From contig NZ_CP030118.1 of the NCBI RefSeq assembly GCF_006968745.1, positions 2,802,654 through 2,866,653 of the forward strand: a stretch of 64,000 nucleotides of DNA, given 5' to 3'. Below, piece by piece: positions 1 through 9,365 of this stretch. Below the pieces are notes generated by a model. The model worked only from the letters and a program-made list of their open reading frames with translations. It ran no database searches and had not been told where the DNA came from. The stretch comes from Brasilonema sennae CENA114 (GTDB lineage: Bacteria; Cyanobacteriota; Cyanobacteriia; Cyanobacteriales; Nostocaceae). Within the stretch, counting starts at the first letter, position 1. The number at the start of each line of letters is the position of its first letter. The translations under genes and the position numbers were made by a program.

Positions 1-736
1 GAGCAATTTCGTTTTCGTGGTGAGGATTTATTAAATCTCTACCTCCACCATGAATATCAATAGTTGTACCCAGTGTTTCCCTAATCATTGCTGAGCATTC
101 AATATGCCAGCCTGGACGACCTTTTCCCCAAGGTGAATCCCAAGCGGGTTCTCCTGGTTTTGCAGCTTTCCACAGGGCAAAGTCAAAGGGATGTTGCTTT
201 TTTGCTTCTGAATCTTCAGAATCTACCCTTCCGCTCGCACCCGCCTGCTTTTGATCCAGTTGTTGTCCAGATAGCTTCCCATACGCAGGGAAACGCTCCA
301 CTCTGTAGTAAACATCACCACCAACGGCGTAAGCGTAATCTTTTTCTTCTAAAGCATCAATCAGTTCAATGATGGCAGGAATATTCTCTGTCGCACGGGG
401 ATACTCATCAGCATCCATGACATTTAAGCGGCGGATATCTTCAAAATATGCATCAATAAAGCGATTTGCCACCGCTTCCATTGTCGAGCCTTGTTCTCTG
501 GCACGGTTAAGAATTTTGTCGTCAATGTCAGTAAAATTCTGAATATAGTGCACTTGGTAGCCGCGCCACTGGAGATAACGACGTATCGTATCCCAGACGA
601 TATAGGAACGAGCATGACCCAAATGGCAATAGTCGTACACTGTCACGCCGCAGCAATACATCTTAACCTTTCCAGGTTCGACGGTTTGAAAGGATTCTTG
701 GCGGCGGGTGAGTGTATTGTAAAGTGTTAGGGTCAT
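1..736 (-). CDS. cysS: Cysteinyl-tRNA synthetase, 5' part (runs off the left edge)
   Basis: Charges tRNA-Cys with cysteine in the cytoplasm (class I aminoacyl-tRNA synthetase). Reading the minus strand from the ATG at 736 gives an uninterrupted frame to the window edge, about 245 residues. The N-terminus carries the zinc-ligand CCG segment followed by HLGHA, the family's version of the class I HIGH signature, then the [12 protein letters not shown] and [10 protein letters not shown] blocks that are diagnostic for CysRS. The C-terminal half, with the KMSKS loop and anticodon-binding region, lies outside the window. A stretch near 200-270 rich in Q, K and S (between the VGGDVYY and FDFALW blocks) is slightly longer than I expect but stays in frame. 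Identification is firm; only completeness is unknown. Confidence 0.95.
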   Translation of the reverse strand, partial: MTLTLYNTLTRRQESFQTVEPGKVKMYCCGVTVYDYCHLGHARSYIVWDTIRRYLQWRGYQVHYIQNFTDIDDKILNRAREQGSTMEAVANRFIDAYFEDIRRLNVMDADEYPRATENIPAIIELIDALEEKDYAYAVGGDVYYRVERFPAYGKLSGQQLDQKQAGASGRVDSEDSEAKKQHPFDFALWKAAKPGEPAWDSPWGKGRPGWHIECSAMIRETLGTTIDIHGGGRDLINPHHENEIA

Positions 737-883
737 AACAAGCGTGATACTGCTGAAATAGAGATACGTAATAATAGGGGAGAATAACTGGGATGAAAAA
801 CCAGCTACCCTATGCTAGTGTTTTCTGTCCTCTGTGCGCTACATTCTTTGTTCTGACTATTTTGATTTTTTCACAGCATCGCT

Positions 884-2035
884 ATGCAAGCAGTTAGTTC
901 CGAATCGAAATCAATGGATGCACCGAAAAAAGGACTACCAGTAACAATTATTACTGGATTCCTCGGTAGCGGCAAGACGACTTTACTCAATCATATCCTG
1001 ACCAATCAGCAGGGACTGAAAACTGCTGTTTTGGTGAATGAGTTTGGCGAAATTGGCATCGATAATGAGTTAATTATCTCCACCGACGATAGTAACGATA
1101 ACATGGTGGAGTTGAGTAACGGTTGTATCTGCTGCACCATTAATAATGACTTGGTGGATGCCGTTTACAAAGTTTTGGAACGCCAAGACAAAATAGATTA
1201 TCTCGTTGTCGAAACAACTGGACTGGCAGATCCGCTACCAGTGGCGCTCACATTTCTTGGTACCGAGTTACGCGACTTAACCCGTCTGGATTCAATCATT
1301 ACGGTAGTAGACGCAGCGAATTACAGCCTGGATTTATTCAATTCTGAGGCGGCTCACAGTCAAATTGCCTATGGTGATGTGATTTTGCTGAACAAGACGG
1401 ATTTAGTTTCTCAAGCAGAATTAGAGACGCTGGAAGTCAAACTTCGGGAAGTCAAGGAAGGAGCGAGAATTATCCGTACAACAAAATCACAAGTACCACT
1501 ACCCTTAATTCTCAGCGTTGGTTTGTTTGAGTCAGACAAGTATTTCGCTGATAGTGCGAGTTCCCATAGTCATGATCATCACGACCATGACCACGATCAT
1601 TCTGAGCACGCTCATGATCATCACGACCATGAGCATGATCATGACCACGATCATTCTAAGTGCACTCATGATCATGATCATGAGCACCATCACCATCATC
1701 ACTCCGATCACTTAGAGAATGATGGTTTTACTTCCATATCTTTCCAGACGGACAAACCTTTTGCGATTAGAAAATTTCAATATTTTCTAGATAATCAGCT
1801 ACCTGAAACAATCTTCCGAGCAAAGGGGATAATGTGGTTTGACGAAAGCCCTCAACGTCATATTTTCCATCTTTGCGGCAAGCGCTTCAGTTTGGATGAT
1901 GATGAGTGGAAAGGTGAGAAGAAAAACCAGTTGGTGTTAATTGGTCAAAATCTGGATCGTGAGACTTTGATCAATCAGCTTGAAAACTGCATTTGTCTTC
2001 CTTCCACGACTCGCGGTAAAGGATTTGGGAAATAA
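884..2035 (+). CDS. CobW/COG0523-family GTPase (metal chaperone-like) with His-rich loop
   Basis: A P-loop GTPase of the CobW/YjiA/ZNG1 group, whose members deliver zinc or cobalt to client enzymes. Visible motifs: Walker A GFLGSGKT (residues 25-32), the metal-binding GCICC motif (80-84), ETTGLADP as switch/Walker B region, and NKTD guanine-specificity motif near 170. Residues about 228-274 are almost only His and Asp, a metal-buffering loop between the GTPase and C-terminal CobW domains; its DNA (about 1564-1704) contains an imperfect internal duplication of roughly 57 bp. The C-terminal domain (from about 285) is complete. The ATG at 884 gives a 383-residue protein, normal for the family. 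No clear Zur-type operator was seen upstream, so the metal served is not assigned. It stands alone, divergent from cysS. Confidence 0.9.
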   Translation: MQAVSSESKSMDAPKKGLPVTIITGFLGSGKTTLLNHILTNQQGLKTAVLVNEFGEIGIDNELIISTDDSNDNMVELSNGCICCTINNDLVDAVYKVLERQDKIDYLVVETTGLADPLPVALTFLGTELRDLTRLDSIITVVDAANYSLDLFNSEAAHSQIAYGDVILLNKTDLVSQAELETLEVKLREVKEGARIIRTTKSQVPLPLILSVGLFESDKYFADSASSHSHDHHDHDHDHSEHAHDHHDHEHDHDHDHSKCTHDHDHEHHHHHHSDHLENDGFTSISFQTDKPFAIRKFQYFLDNQLPETIFRAKGIMWFDESPQRHIFHLCGKRFSLDDDEWKGEKKNQLVLIGQNLDRETLINQLENCICLPSTTRGKGFGK

Positions 2036-2069
2036 CTGACTGGCGTAAGGCTCTTAGATGTAGAAAGTT

Positions 2070-2134
2070 ATGAGTGATGAGTGATGCGTGAGGTGACTTG
2101 TTATGTCTACGCGTTCTACTCATCACTCATTTTA
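2070..2134 (+). terminator. Inverted repeat after the CobW gene
   Basis: A perfect 13-bp inverted repeat (2070-2082 with 2118-2130, arm ATGAGTGATGAGT) is followed by TTTTAG. It lies just past the CobW stop codon, so a role as terminator or as a dispersed hairpin repeat is plausible. The 35-nt loop is long for an intrinsic terminator. Confidence 0.45.
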
Positions 2135-2233
2135 GTTATGAAAATCCTCGTTTGTAACTCTTAACCAAATCATTACTTATTTTTCTTCTGATTTATGTAT
2201 AAAAGTGACAAAATGCAATAAGTTCTCATTTGA

Positions 2234-3892
2234 GTGGCAAAAATAACTGTGAGTCAAATATTTTTCCGAAAACAGTTTAACTTAGTTAGCAGAGTCCTGT
2301 TACCAGCACTTTTTATACTCATCATCGCTATTGTTCCTTTTAGTGGCGTTAATCAGGCTGTAGACGTACCAAAACTCAGCCATAAAAGCAATTCCATAAC
2401 TATTGAAAATACTAAACCAGGTACGACTCATTGGCAGTTGACAAATCCTGCTACTAAGCGAGAAATTGAAGGTTATGCTTCCCTGACTAGTGTCAATCGC
2501 GGCGACGAAATTAAGTTTTTTGTGAGTACAAAAGAACCCAGCTATACGATTGAAATTTTCCGTATGGGCTGGTATGGTGGCGCAGGAGGACGGCAAACAG
2601 CACCTCCAGTGACACGCAAAAGTGTAAAACAACCGCTCCCACAAGTGGATCAAGTCACCGGATCAATTGAATGCAATTGGAAAGATCCTTATGTTTTGAA
2701 AATTCCTTACAATTCAGCAGATCCTACACAATGGGCAAGTGGTTTTTACCTAGCCAAACTAACCACAAACAAAAGTGGCAAGCAAAGCTACATTATTTTT
2801 GTAGTACGTGATGATAGCCGTACTTCTGATTTTCTCTTTCAATCGAGCGTCACAACTTATCAAGCATATAACAACTGGGGTGGAATGTCGCTTTATCGGT
2901 GGAACAGTCGAGGGAAACAAGCATATAAAGTTTCCTTCAACCGTCCATATGGTCTTAGTCCCAACTTGAAAGCAGCTTATGGGGTAGGTGCAGGAGAATT
3001 TTTGACTAATTTTCAACCCAAAAGGAGAACCTCTAGCGCTGGGTGGGAATACAACATGGTGCGATGGCTAGAACGGGAAGGCTATGATGTCACCTATTGC
3101 ACAGATATTGACACCCACGAAAATCGCATTAACCAATACAGTGGTAAACCAATGTTATTGTTGCATAAAGCATTTCTTTCGGTTGGTCATGATGAATACT
3201 GGTCGTGGAATATGCGCCAAAATGTAAAAGCAGCAAGAGACGCTGGGGTGAGTCTCGGCTTTTTTTCTTCCAACACCTGCTATTGGCAAATTCGCTTTGA
3301 AGCAAGTGGTTTGACAAAACAGCTCAATCGCACCATTGTGACATATAAAGAAGGTGCTGCCCTTGACCCCTTTGCTAGAGACAGTAATCCAAACAACGAT
3401 TACCTAGTCACAACTACTTGGCGATCAAAACCTGTGAGTCTTCCGGAGGAAACTCTCATTGGAGTCATGTACCAGACATTTCAGGTCAACGCGGATATAG
3501 TCATTGATCATACAGCTCCAGATTGGCTGCTTGTCAATACACAATTAAGTCCAAGTAAAACTCAAGCTTCCGTGGATGGTACATTGAAAGTACCTAACAA
3601 AGAAATGCGTCTTGAGGGGCTTTTGGGTTACGAAGTTGACCGAATGTTTAGAAATGCACCAGCAAATACGATCCGCATTGCCCATTCACCCTATCGTTAT
3701 GGTAAAGGCATCCGATATGCAGATATGACAGTTTATACTGCAAAATCAGGAGCAACAGTATTTGCTACCGGTTCTATGCAATGGAATTGGGGGCTAGATG
3801 ATTACAATGCACCAGAACTACGCCCTTCTGTTTTAAATGCTGATGCACAAGCTATCACACGTAACATTCTCGCCAGGATGGTGAGCAATTAA
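2234..3892 (+). CDS. Exported N,N-dimethylformamidase beta-subunit-like protein
   Basis: A 552-residue protein with a basic N-terminus followed by a hydrophobic stretch (residues about 20-38, LLPALFILIIAIVPF), consistent with a signal peptide or membrane anchor. The rest resembles the C-terminal region of the large subunit of N,N-dimethylformamidase: the FRMGWYGGAGGR block (about 108-119), YQAYNNWGG, and a later VGHDEYWSW block that lines the active-site fold in that family. Cyanobacteria often carry such stand-alone homologues without the small subunit, so the substrate is unknown and amidase activity is an inference. Start is the GTG at 2234; the next in-frame ATG would remove the hydrophobic N-terminus. 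Transcribed convergently with the small gene at 3949. Confidence 0.75.
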   Translation: MAKITVSQIFFRKQFNLVSRVLLPALFILIIAIVPFSGVNQAVDVPKLSHKSNSITIENTKPGTTHWQLTNPATKREIEGYASLTSVNRGDEIKFFVSTKEPSYTIEIFRMGWYGGAGGRQTAPPVTRKSVKQPLPQVDQVTGSIECNWKDPYVLKIPYNSADPTQWASGFYLAKLTTNKSGKQSYIIFVVRDDSRTSDFLFQSSVTTYQAYNNWGGMSLYRWNSRGKQAYKVSFNRPYGLSPNLKAAYGVGAGEFLTNFQPKRRTSSAGWEYNMVRWLEREGYDVTYCTDIDTHENRINQYSGKPMLLLHKAFLSVGHDEYWSWNMRQNVKAARDAGVSLGFFSSNTCYWQIRFEASGLTKQLNRTIVTYKEGAALDPFARDSNPNNDYLVTTTWRSKPVSLPEETLIGVMYQTFQVNADIVIDHTAPDWLLVNTQLSPSKTQASVDGTLKVPNKEMRLEGLLGYEVDRMFRNAPANTIRIAHSPYRYGKGIRYADMTVYTAKSGATVFATGSMQWNWGLDDYNAPELRPSVLNADAQAITRNILARMVSN

Positions 3893-3899
3893 GGATCAG

Positions 3900-3930
3900 G
3901 AGGAATTATGGACATTTCTCATAATTCCTC
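3900..3930. terminator. Bidirectional hairpin terminator candidate
   Basis: Perfect 11-bp inverted repeat GAGGAATTATG / CATAATTCCTC with a 9-nt loop, placed between the convergent genes ending at 3892 (+) and 3949 (-). It lacks a long U run on the plus side, so efficiency is uncertain. Confidence 0.55.
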
Positions 3931-3948
3931 GTTTGTAATGATTGATTT

Positions 3949-4206
3949 TCACAGGTTTGATGCCGTATCTGGCGCAACGATTTCGCCAGTTCCCACATTT
4001 AGGATCATGTCCTGATCGGTAATTAAATCTGTGAGTTCCTTAACTTGTAAATTCATTTCCTCACAGGCTTGTCGTAATTCTTGTGCAAAAGTCCTGAGGT
4101 CATCTCCATAGCCACATTGGTAAGCAGCGGTTTCAATTCCTTGCTTGGCATTTGCTCTTGCACAATCTACTAATTCGGTGCCTTTTAGTGGTGTTTGGGA
4201 TGCCAT
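3949..4206 (-). CDS. Small hypothetical protein (85 residues)
   Basis: Not recognised. The sequence is acidic and predicted largely helical, with two cysteines in the first half (VDCARANAK and AAYQCGYG) and one in the middle (RQACEEM), and no signal peptide or membrane segment. Codon use is like the neighbours and the frame begins with ATG followed by ASQTPLKGTELVDCAR. It is transcribed in the same direction as the SDR gene upstream of it (5208 to 4354), separated by about 150 nt, and both may belong to a stress-type unit, but this is only positional inference. Confidence 0.6.
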   Translation of the reverse strand: MASQTPLKGTELVDCARANAKQGIETAAYQCGYGDDLRTFAQELRQACEEMNLQVKELTDLITDQDMILNVGTGEIVAPDTASNL

Positions 4207-4353
4207 ATCTGTTTTTATGACTTTATAAAGGTTTCCTTTTCAGATTATCTCTCAATTCAAGTATTAATTCATCCCCCTAATGGTTTAAAAAAGTTAAGAG
4301 TTAGGATTGAATTCTTATGTACAGAGGCACTATGGCGCGTCTGTACAACTTCA

Positions 4354-5208
4354 TTAGCCGTTGACGACATTACCACCATTGGGGTGTAACACTTGACCAG
4401 AGAAGTAAGAAGAGTCATCAGATGCTAGAAACACATAACTGGGTGCGACTTCTTCAGGTTGTCCAGGTCTTTGCATAGGAACTTGTTTCCCGAATTTTTT
4501 CACTTTTTCTTCAGGAAAAGTTGACGGAATCAAAGGTGTCCAAATTGGACCAGGAGCGACGGCATTCACACGAATTCCCTTCTCAATTAAACTCTGTGAT
4601 AAGGAACGAGTAAAGGCAACGATCGCACCTTTTGTTGAAGAGTAATCAATGAGCTGTTTACTACCTTGGTAAGCTGTGACTGATGTGCTGTTTATGATGG
4701 TACTACCTTCTTTCAGGTGTTTCAACGCCGCTTTGGTTAAGAAAAACATCGAGAAAATATTTGTGCGGAAAGTCCGCTCTAACTGTTCTTTGCTGATATC
4801 CTCGATGCTTTCTTGCGGATGCTGTTCAGCAGCGTTGTTGACTAAAATATCCAGTTTGCCAAATTCATCAATAGTTTGTTGTACAAGTTGCTGACAAAAA
4901 ACTTCATCACCAATGTCACCAGCTATAGCGACAATACGACGCCCTTGTTCTTCAACTAATTTTTTTGTTTCTTTAGCATCGTCGTGTTCGTTCAGGTAGG
5001 CTATAGCTACGTCTGCTCCTTCTTTAGCAAATGCGATCGCCACTGCACGACCAATACCACTATCTCCACCTGTTATCAATGCAACTTTGTTTTTGAGCTT
5101 GCCACTTCCTTTATATTGAGCATCATCTGCTTTCGGTTTCGGCGTCATTTCTGATTCCGTACCCGGTGTTTCTTGAGATTGAGGTGGTTGTAATTGTTCT
5201 TCTGGCAT
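4354..5208 (-). CDS. SDR-family NAD(P)-dependent oxidoreductase
   Basis: Classical short-chain dehydrogenase/reductase, 284 residues from the chosen ATG at 5208. Visible are the nucleotide-binding TGGDSGIG (46-53), NNAAEQ, the catalytic STSV...YSSTK Ser-Tyr-Lys set, and VAPGPIWTPL after it. The first 35 residues are a Pro/Gln/Lys-rich extension (PEEQLQPPQ, MTPKPKADD) typical of the YhdG/YghA/GsiB-associated SDRs annotated as general-stress oxidoreductases. I preferred 5208 over the longer frame starting at 5316 because AAGGAAG lies 8-9 nt upstream and the extra 36 residues look non-native. The substrate cannot be read from sequence. A 10-bp hairpin lies in its 5' leader. Confidence 0.88.
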   Translation of the reverse strand: MPEEQLQPPQSQETPGTESEMTPKPKADDAQYKGSGKLKNKVALITGGDSGIGRAVAIAFAKEGADVAIAYLNEHDDAKETKKLVEEQGRRIVAIAGDIGDEVFCQQLVQQTIDEFGKLDILVNNAAEQHPQESIEDISKEQLERTFRTNIFSMFFLTKAALKHLKEGSTIINSTSVTAYQGSKQLIDYSSTKGAIVAFTRSLSQSLIEKGIRVNAVAPGPIWTPLIPSTFPEEKVKKFGKQVPMQRPGQPEEVAPSYVFLASDDSSYFSGQVLHPNGGNVVNG

Positions 5209-5260
5209 AGTAGAATCTTCCTTGAAAATAAACAAACAAAAAAAATACCATTTCAAAACT

Positions 5261-5292
5261 AAACCTTGGACTGAACTATCAATCCAAGGTTT
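5261..5292 (-). promoter_or_regulatory. Hairpin in the 5' leader of the SDR gene
   Basis: Perfect 10-bp inverted repeat (AAACCTTGGA / TCCAAGGTTT, 12-nt loop) 53-84 nt upstream of the SDR start codon, followed on the minus strand by a T-rich run. It could be an attenuator-like terminator or an operator; the sequence alone does not decide. Confidence 0.35.
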
Positions 5293-5316
5293 TATTCTTT
5301 GGCTAGCAATTGCCAT

Positions 5317-5756
5317 TCAACAGTTTAGGCTTTTTCCTATTTTTAAGCCTGTCGTACTCATTACCTGAGCAATTGTACGTTACTGTTGTTAATTATCGTC
5401 ACACAAGACACATGCTCTTTCTCTGACAACTAAACACAGCTATGCTATTCTCGTGAAAGGAAATATTTAAACCTTTCATCTGTTTCTTAAGTTATCTATT
5501 GTGTGGGGATTATTTCTCACCCTTTAGATGTAAACAAATTTAAATTTTATCCATCTTAAGAGGTAAAAAAAATTAGACCAAATGTAAGTCGAGGGTATGC
5601 AGTGCGTGGCAACAGGTGCTTTGATAATATAAATGATGAAATGAGAATGAGTATAACAAACGAATTGTAGCAGAGCCGCGACAAACGAAAAATTAATTAA
5701 AATATACCAAAGTAAGATAAGACTGGAAAAACCAAGGCAGGATTTAACTTAATTTT
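5317..5756. other. Intergenic region, no gene seen
   Basis: About 440 bp, AT-rich, between the divergent SDR gene and the ATP-grasp gene. It must hold both promoters. I see no RNA gene, repeat or convincing operator. Confidence 0.5.
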
Positions 5757-7361
5757 ATGCAAAAACTTAATATTTTTTCAAATGAACAAACTGACAAGTT
5801 TCGAAATCTTCAGTTAACTTTAAGCGATCGCTGGAACACTTTCCAGGAAATTGAGAACAGCGACGCGGATATTTTAGTTATTCCCTCATTGAGCATTGAC
5901 CAGGGAGAACTAAAAAAAATCGAAGGTTTTGAGCATTATGAGGAACGACTGCTGTTTTACTTGATTCAGTTGCAGAATCCCTGCACTCGACTCATTTATA
6001 TCACATCAATGCCAATGCATCCCAGCGTCATTGATTACTATCTGCAACTTTTACCGGGAATTCCTTTTTCTCATGCTCGCAATCGCTTGCTGCTACTTTC
6101 CACTTACGATTCCTCTGCCAAACCCCTCACTCAAAAGATTTTAGAACGCCCCCGCTTGCTAAAGCAGATTCATCAAGCTTTAAGGGTTGAAAAATCATTT
6201 ATGGTATGCTATAATTCTACCGAATTAGAAGCAGAATTATCTTTAAAATTGAAAGTGCCGCTGTTCGCTGCAGCACCAGATTCACAAATTTGGGGGACGA
6301 AAAGTGGCAGTCGGCAAATATTTGCAGAAAGCGGAGTTCCGTTTCCAGATGGTTGCCAAAGTGTTTGGAATGATGCAGATTTGGCACAAGCAGCAGCCGA
6401 ATTGTGGGAACGCCAGCCGACATTAAAACGGATTGTAGTAAAACTCAACGAAGGAATCTCTGGAGAAGGAAATGCGCTCTTGGACTTAAGGCCGATTTTG
6501 AATTTAGCACCTCCTGGTAGTTCTCATGAGGAACGACTAACAGCGATGAGTGAGTGCTTTAAAACTTTGCGCTTTCAAGCGAAAGAAGAGAATTGGGAGA
6601 CATTTTCGCTAAAAATCCCTGAGTTAGGGGCAATTGTTGAGGCGTTCGTGGAAGGAGAAGTCAAGCGATCGCCCAGCGTCCAAGGACTTATTACACCCAA
6701 TGGGGAGGTGGAAATCCTCTCAACCCACGACCAAATTCTGGGAGGACCTGACGGTCAAGTTTATCTGGGTTGCGAATTTCCCGCCGATGAAACCTATCGA
6801 CTGCAATTGCAGCAGATAGGGTTAAAAGTTGGCAAAAATTTGGCAGACAAAGGTGCATTAGAAAGATTTGCAGTTGATTTTATCGCTGTTGACAACGGTG
6901 ATGGACAGTGGGACTTGCAAGCAATTGAAATTAACCTACGTAAAGGTGGTACGACTCATCCCTTTATGAGTCTGAAATTATTAACTAACGGTCGCTATGA
7001 ACTCTCAACGGGTTTATTTTACACTCAGCAAGGGCGTCCCAAATACTACATGGCTACTGATAACTTACAAAAAGACTCCTATCGGGGGCTTTTGCCCAAC
7101 GATTTGATGGACATCATCGCTCGTCATAGGCTACACTTTGACACTGGAACCGAAACAGGCACGGTATTTCACTTGATGGGTTGTCTTTCCCAGTTTGGTA
7201 AGTTGGGATTGACGAGTATAGGTAATTCTCCACAACAGGCAGAAGAAACTTACAACAAAGTTATCAAAGTTTTGGATAAAGAAACTTCCAGCAACAATAA
7301 CGATTTATCCTCGTCATCGGAATATGCCTTCCCTATGACTTGGGATGGATCTAGCTGCTAG
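5757..7361 (+). CDS. PGM1-like ATP-grasp peptide/carboxylate-amine ligase
   Basis: 534 residues with a pre-ATP-grasp N-terminal domain (about 1-150, containing LFYLIQLQNP and TSMPMHPSVIDYYL) and an ATP-grasp domain (about 165-420). In the latter the blocks VVKLNEGISGEGN, IVEAFVEGEVKRSP and the metal-binding AIEINLRKGGTTHP are visible. This arrangement matches the PGM1 (pheganomycin ligase) related family, which joins an amino group to a carboxylate with ATP cleavage. In cyanobacteria these genes are often alone and their substrates are unknown; linkage to a peptide pathway here would be guesswork. ATG start at 5757; the kinase gene begins about 140 nt downstream on the same strand. Confidence 0.8.
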   Translation: MQKLNIFSNEQTDKFRNLQLTLSDRWNTFQEIENSDADILVIPSLSIDQGELKKIEGFEHYEERLLFYLIQLQNPCTRLIYITSMPMHPSVIDYYLQLLPGIPFSHARNRLLLLSTYDSSAKPLTQKILERPRLLKQIHQALRVEKSFMVCYNSTELEAELSLKLKVPLFAAAPDSQIWGTKSGSRQIFAESGVPFPDGCQSVWNDADLAQAAAELWERQPTLKRIVVKLNEGISGEGNALLDLRPILNLAPPGSSHEERLTAMSECFKTLRFQAKEENWETFSLKIPELGAIVEAFVEGEVKRSPSVQGLITPNGEVEILSTHDQILGGPDGQVYLGCEFPADETYRLQLQQIGLKVGKNLADKGALERFAVDFIAVDNGDGQWDLQAIEINLRKGGTTHPFMSLKLLTNGRYELSTGLFYTQQGRPKYYMATDNLQKDSYRGLLPNDLMDIIARHRLHFDTGTETGTVFHLMGCLSQFGKLGLTSIGNSPQQAEETYNKVIKVLDKETSSNNNDLSSSSEYAFPMTWDGSSC

Positions 7362-7499
7362 AAAATGGGGAATTGTGAGTAGTCACCTGCGTACGAGTTG
7401 GCTGTCAAAAAGGACTGCTGAACTAGTAACCACTAACTACGAACCATTTCCCAGTCTCCAGTTATGTACAATCGACTCAGGCTATGTCTTTGAGCGCTT

Positions 7500-9275
7500 G
7501 TGTTTCACACTAATCAAAATGCAGTTCATTGCATCAATTCAGACTGTCCGCGTCCCTATCCCCAGCCTTGGGGAAACAAATTTTGCCACACCTGTGGCGC
7601 ACCGCTGCAACTTTTAGACCGCTATGTCCCACTCCAGCGTTTGGGATCAGGTGGTTTTGCCCAAATTTACACAGTTTGGGATCAAAAGACACAAACAGAA
7701 AAAGTGCTGAAAGTGTTGATGGAAAGTTCACCCAAAGCGCTGGAATTGTTTGCTCAAGAGGCGACGGTTTTAAAAAGTTTGCGACATCCAGGTGTTCCTA
7801 GAGTTGATGCTGATGGATATTTTTCTGTAGAGATGTTCTCTGTAACAACTCCACAAAGCAATCTCAAGCCTTACCAGTTCAATTGTCTGGTGATGGAAAA
7901 AATTCACGGTCAAACTTTGGAAGAAGTTTTCCAGCAGTATCCCCAAGGGTGTCCTCAGGAGTGGATTTTAAACTGGCTTGTTCAAGCTGTGGAGATTTTA
8001 CAGGAGTTACACACTCGCAAGATCATTCATCGCGATATCAAACCTTCTAATTTAATGCTGCGTATTCCGCAAGGTTCCGTAAATAAGGGGGGAACAAGGA
8101 AAGATCAGCTGGTGCTGATTGATTTTGGGGGAGCAAAACAATATAGTTCCAACTTGTTTGGTTTAAAACCTTCCTCAACTCGGTTATATTCTTCTGGCTA
8201 CAGTCCCCCAGAACAAGTTATTGGGGGTATTATTGGACCTGCGGCTGATTTCTATGCCCTTGGTCGAACGATGATTGAGATGTTAACGGGCAAATCTCTT
8301 AGCGATTTGGAAAATCCCGTAAGTGGGGAATTGCTTTGGCGCAAAGTGGTTAATGTCAATTCCCAACTGGCAGATTTACTTGATGAGATGGTACAGGAGG
8401 ATGGGCGATCGCGTCCAGCCAATGCAGCAATTGTTCAAAAACGTCTAGAAAAAATTTCCCGAATTTCGCCACACCAGGGGATAAAATCCCAAATTCAGCA
8501 ATCTTTTGCCCAGGGGTTTGGACAAGCTAAGGGGATTTTGGTTCAAGTGGAGGACTCTGTAGGACAAGCACTTACGACTTCTGCTCACGCCGTCGGTCAA
8601 ACAACTCTGTTTATACTAAAGGCAATTTTCAAGATTTTTTTCGCTTGTCTGGACACATTTTGGACAATCCTTTTGACTGGTGTCGGCGCTAGTTTTGGTA
8701 CTATAGGTGGCTTTGTTTTAGCTTCACAGACAACCATAGACGAACAAATTACCAAATTTATCTTAGATCAACTACCCGAGTTGAATCTCACAACCCCAGC
8801 TATCTCAGGCTTAGAGCTTCTTTTGTTTGCAGGTGCTGGCTTGGGAACCGCATGGGGACTAACACTTGCACGGGGTTTTGGTCAGAAGCGGCGGTTTTTT
8901 GTAACATCGATTATGGGCATTATCAGTTATGGATTCGCTTGGCTAGTTTTACAATTGTTCACACCACAACAGGGTGGTGAGAGATTACTCGGATTGATTT
9001 TGGCAGCTGTTTCTCTGCTCACTATTAGCTTAGGTCTTCGTAGCCATCATATCGTTCACGCTATAGTTGCTGCGTTTGGCACGGCTGTTGTCTTCGCGGT
9101 TTTCGTTCTTTTAGGATTTCCAACAAATATATTCGACTTCCTCAGCTTACCCAACTGGAACGAACTCTGGCTTCCAGTAACTTTTTTTGGTTTTGTCGGC
9201 GTTTTTCTGAGCTTCTTTTTGGGGGTGAGTCATTACCTTATTGTCCCTGGGTTGCGCTTTTTAGGCTGGCGTTAA
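7500..9275 (+). CDS. Zinc-ribbon Ser/Thr protein kinase with membrane C-terminus
   Basis: 591 residues in three parts. An N-terminal zinc ribbon (CINSDC and CHTCG, within the first 35 residues) is typical of cyanobacterial Hanks-type kinases. A kinase domain follows: glycine loop LGSGGFAQIY, catalytic loop HRDIKPSN (His near 177), DFGG near 208, and the activation/P+1 stretch YSSGYSPPEQ. The last about 220 residues hold several hydrophobic spans (for example VGASFGTIGGFVLA and LELLLFAGAGLGTAWGL), so the protein is membrane-anchored with the kinase in the cytoplasm. DFGG instead of DFG+A/S is common in this group. GTG at 7500 is the only start that keeps both Cys pairs. The target is unknown. 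Confidence 0.88.
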   Translation: MFHTNQNAVHCINSDCPRPYPQPWGNKFCHTCGAPLQLLDRYVPLQRLGSGGFAQIYTVWDQKTQTEKVLKVLMESSPKALELFAQEATVLKSLRHPGVPRVDADGYFSVEMFSVTTPQSNLKPYQFNCLVMEKIHGQTLEEVFQQYPQGCPQEWILNWLVQAVEILQELHTRKIIHRDIKPSNLMLRIPQGSVNKGGTRKDQLVLIDFGGAKQYSSNLFGLKPSSTRLYSSGYSPPEQVIGGIIGPAADFYALGRTMIEMLTGKSLSDLENPVSGELLWRKVVNVNSQLADLLDEMVQEDGRSRPANAAIVQKRLEKISRISPHQGIKSQIQQSFAQGFGQAKGILVQVEDSVGQALTTSAHAVGQTTLFILKAIFKIFFACLDTFWTILLTGVGASFGTIGGFVLASQTTIDEQITKFILDQLPELNLTTPAISGLELLLFAGAGLGTAWGLTLARGFGQKRRFFVTSIMGIISYGFAWLVLQLFTPQQGGERLLGLILAAVSLLTISLGLRSHHIVHAIVAAFGTAVVFAVFVLLGFPTNIFDFLSLPNWNELWLPVTFFGFVGVFLSFFLGVSHYLIVPGLRFLGWR

Positions 9276-9323
9276 TAGATTTGTGTTGGCCTAGCCTGCG
9301 CGTAGCGCATAAATTGAAGATAT

Positions 9324-9365
9324 AGATCCCCGACTTCGCAGAAGTTGTCGGGGATCTTGTTTTTC
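9324..9365 (+). terminator. Terminator-like hairpin, GATCCCCGAC repeat family
   Basis: 11-bp perfect stem (AGATCCCCGAC / GTCGGGGATCT) with a 12-nt loop followed by TGTTTTTC, about 50 nt after the kinase stop. The same hairpin plus tail recurs at 37056 and, in altered form, at 11568, 13202 and 15087, so it is both a plausible terminator and a dispersed repeat. Confidence 0.7.

Noticed and set aside
4354..5316. 320-residue version of the SDR oxidoreductase
   Set aside because: The first 36 codons have no family counterpart, while ATG 5208 has an AAGGAAG site; shorter start preferred.
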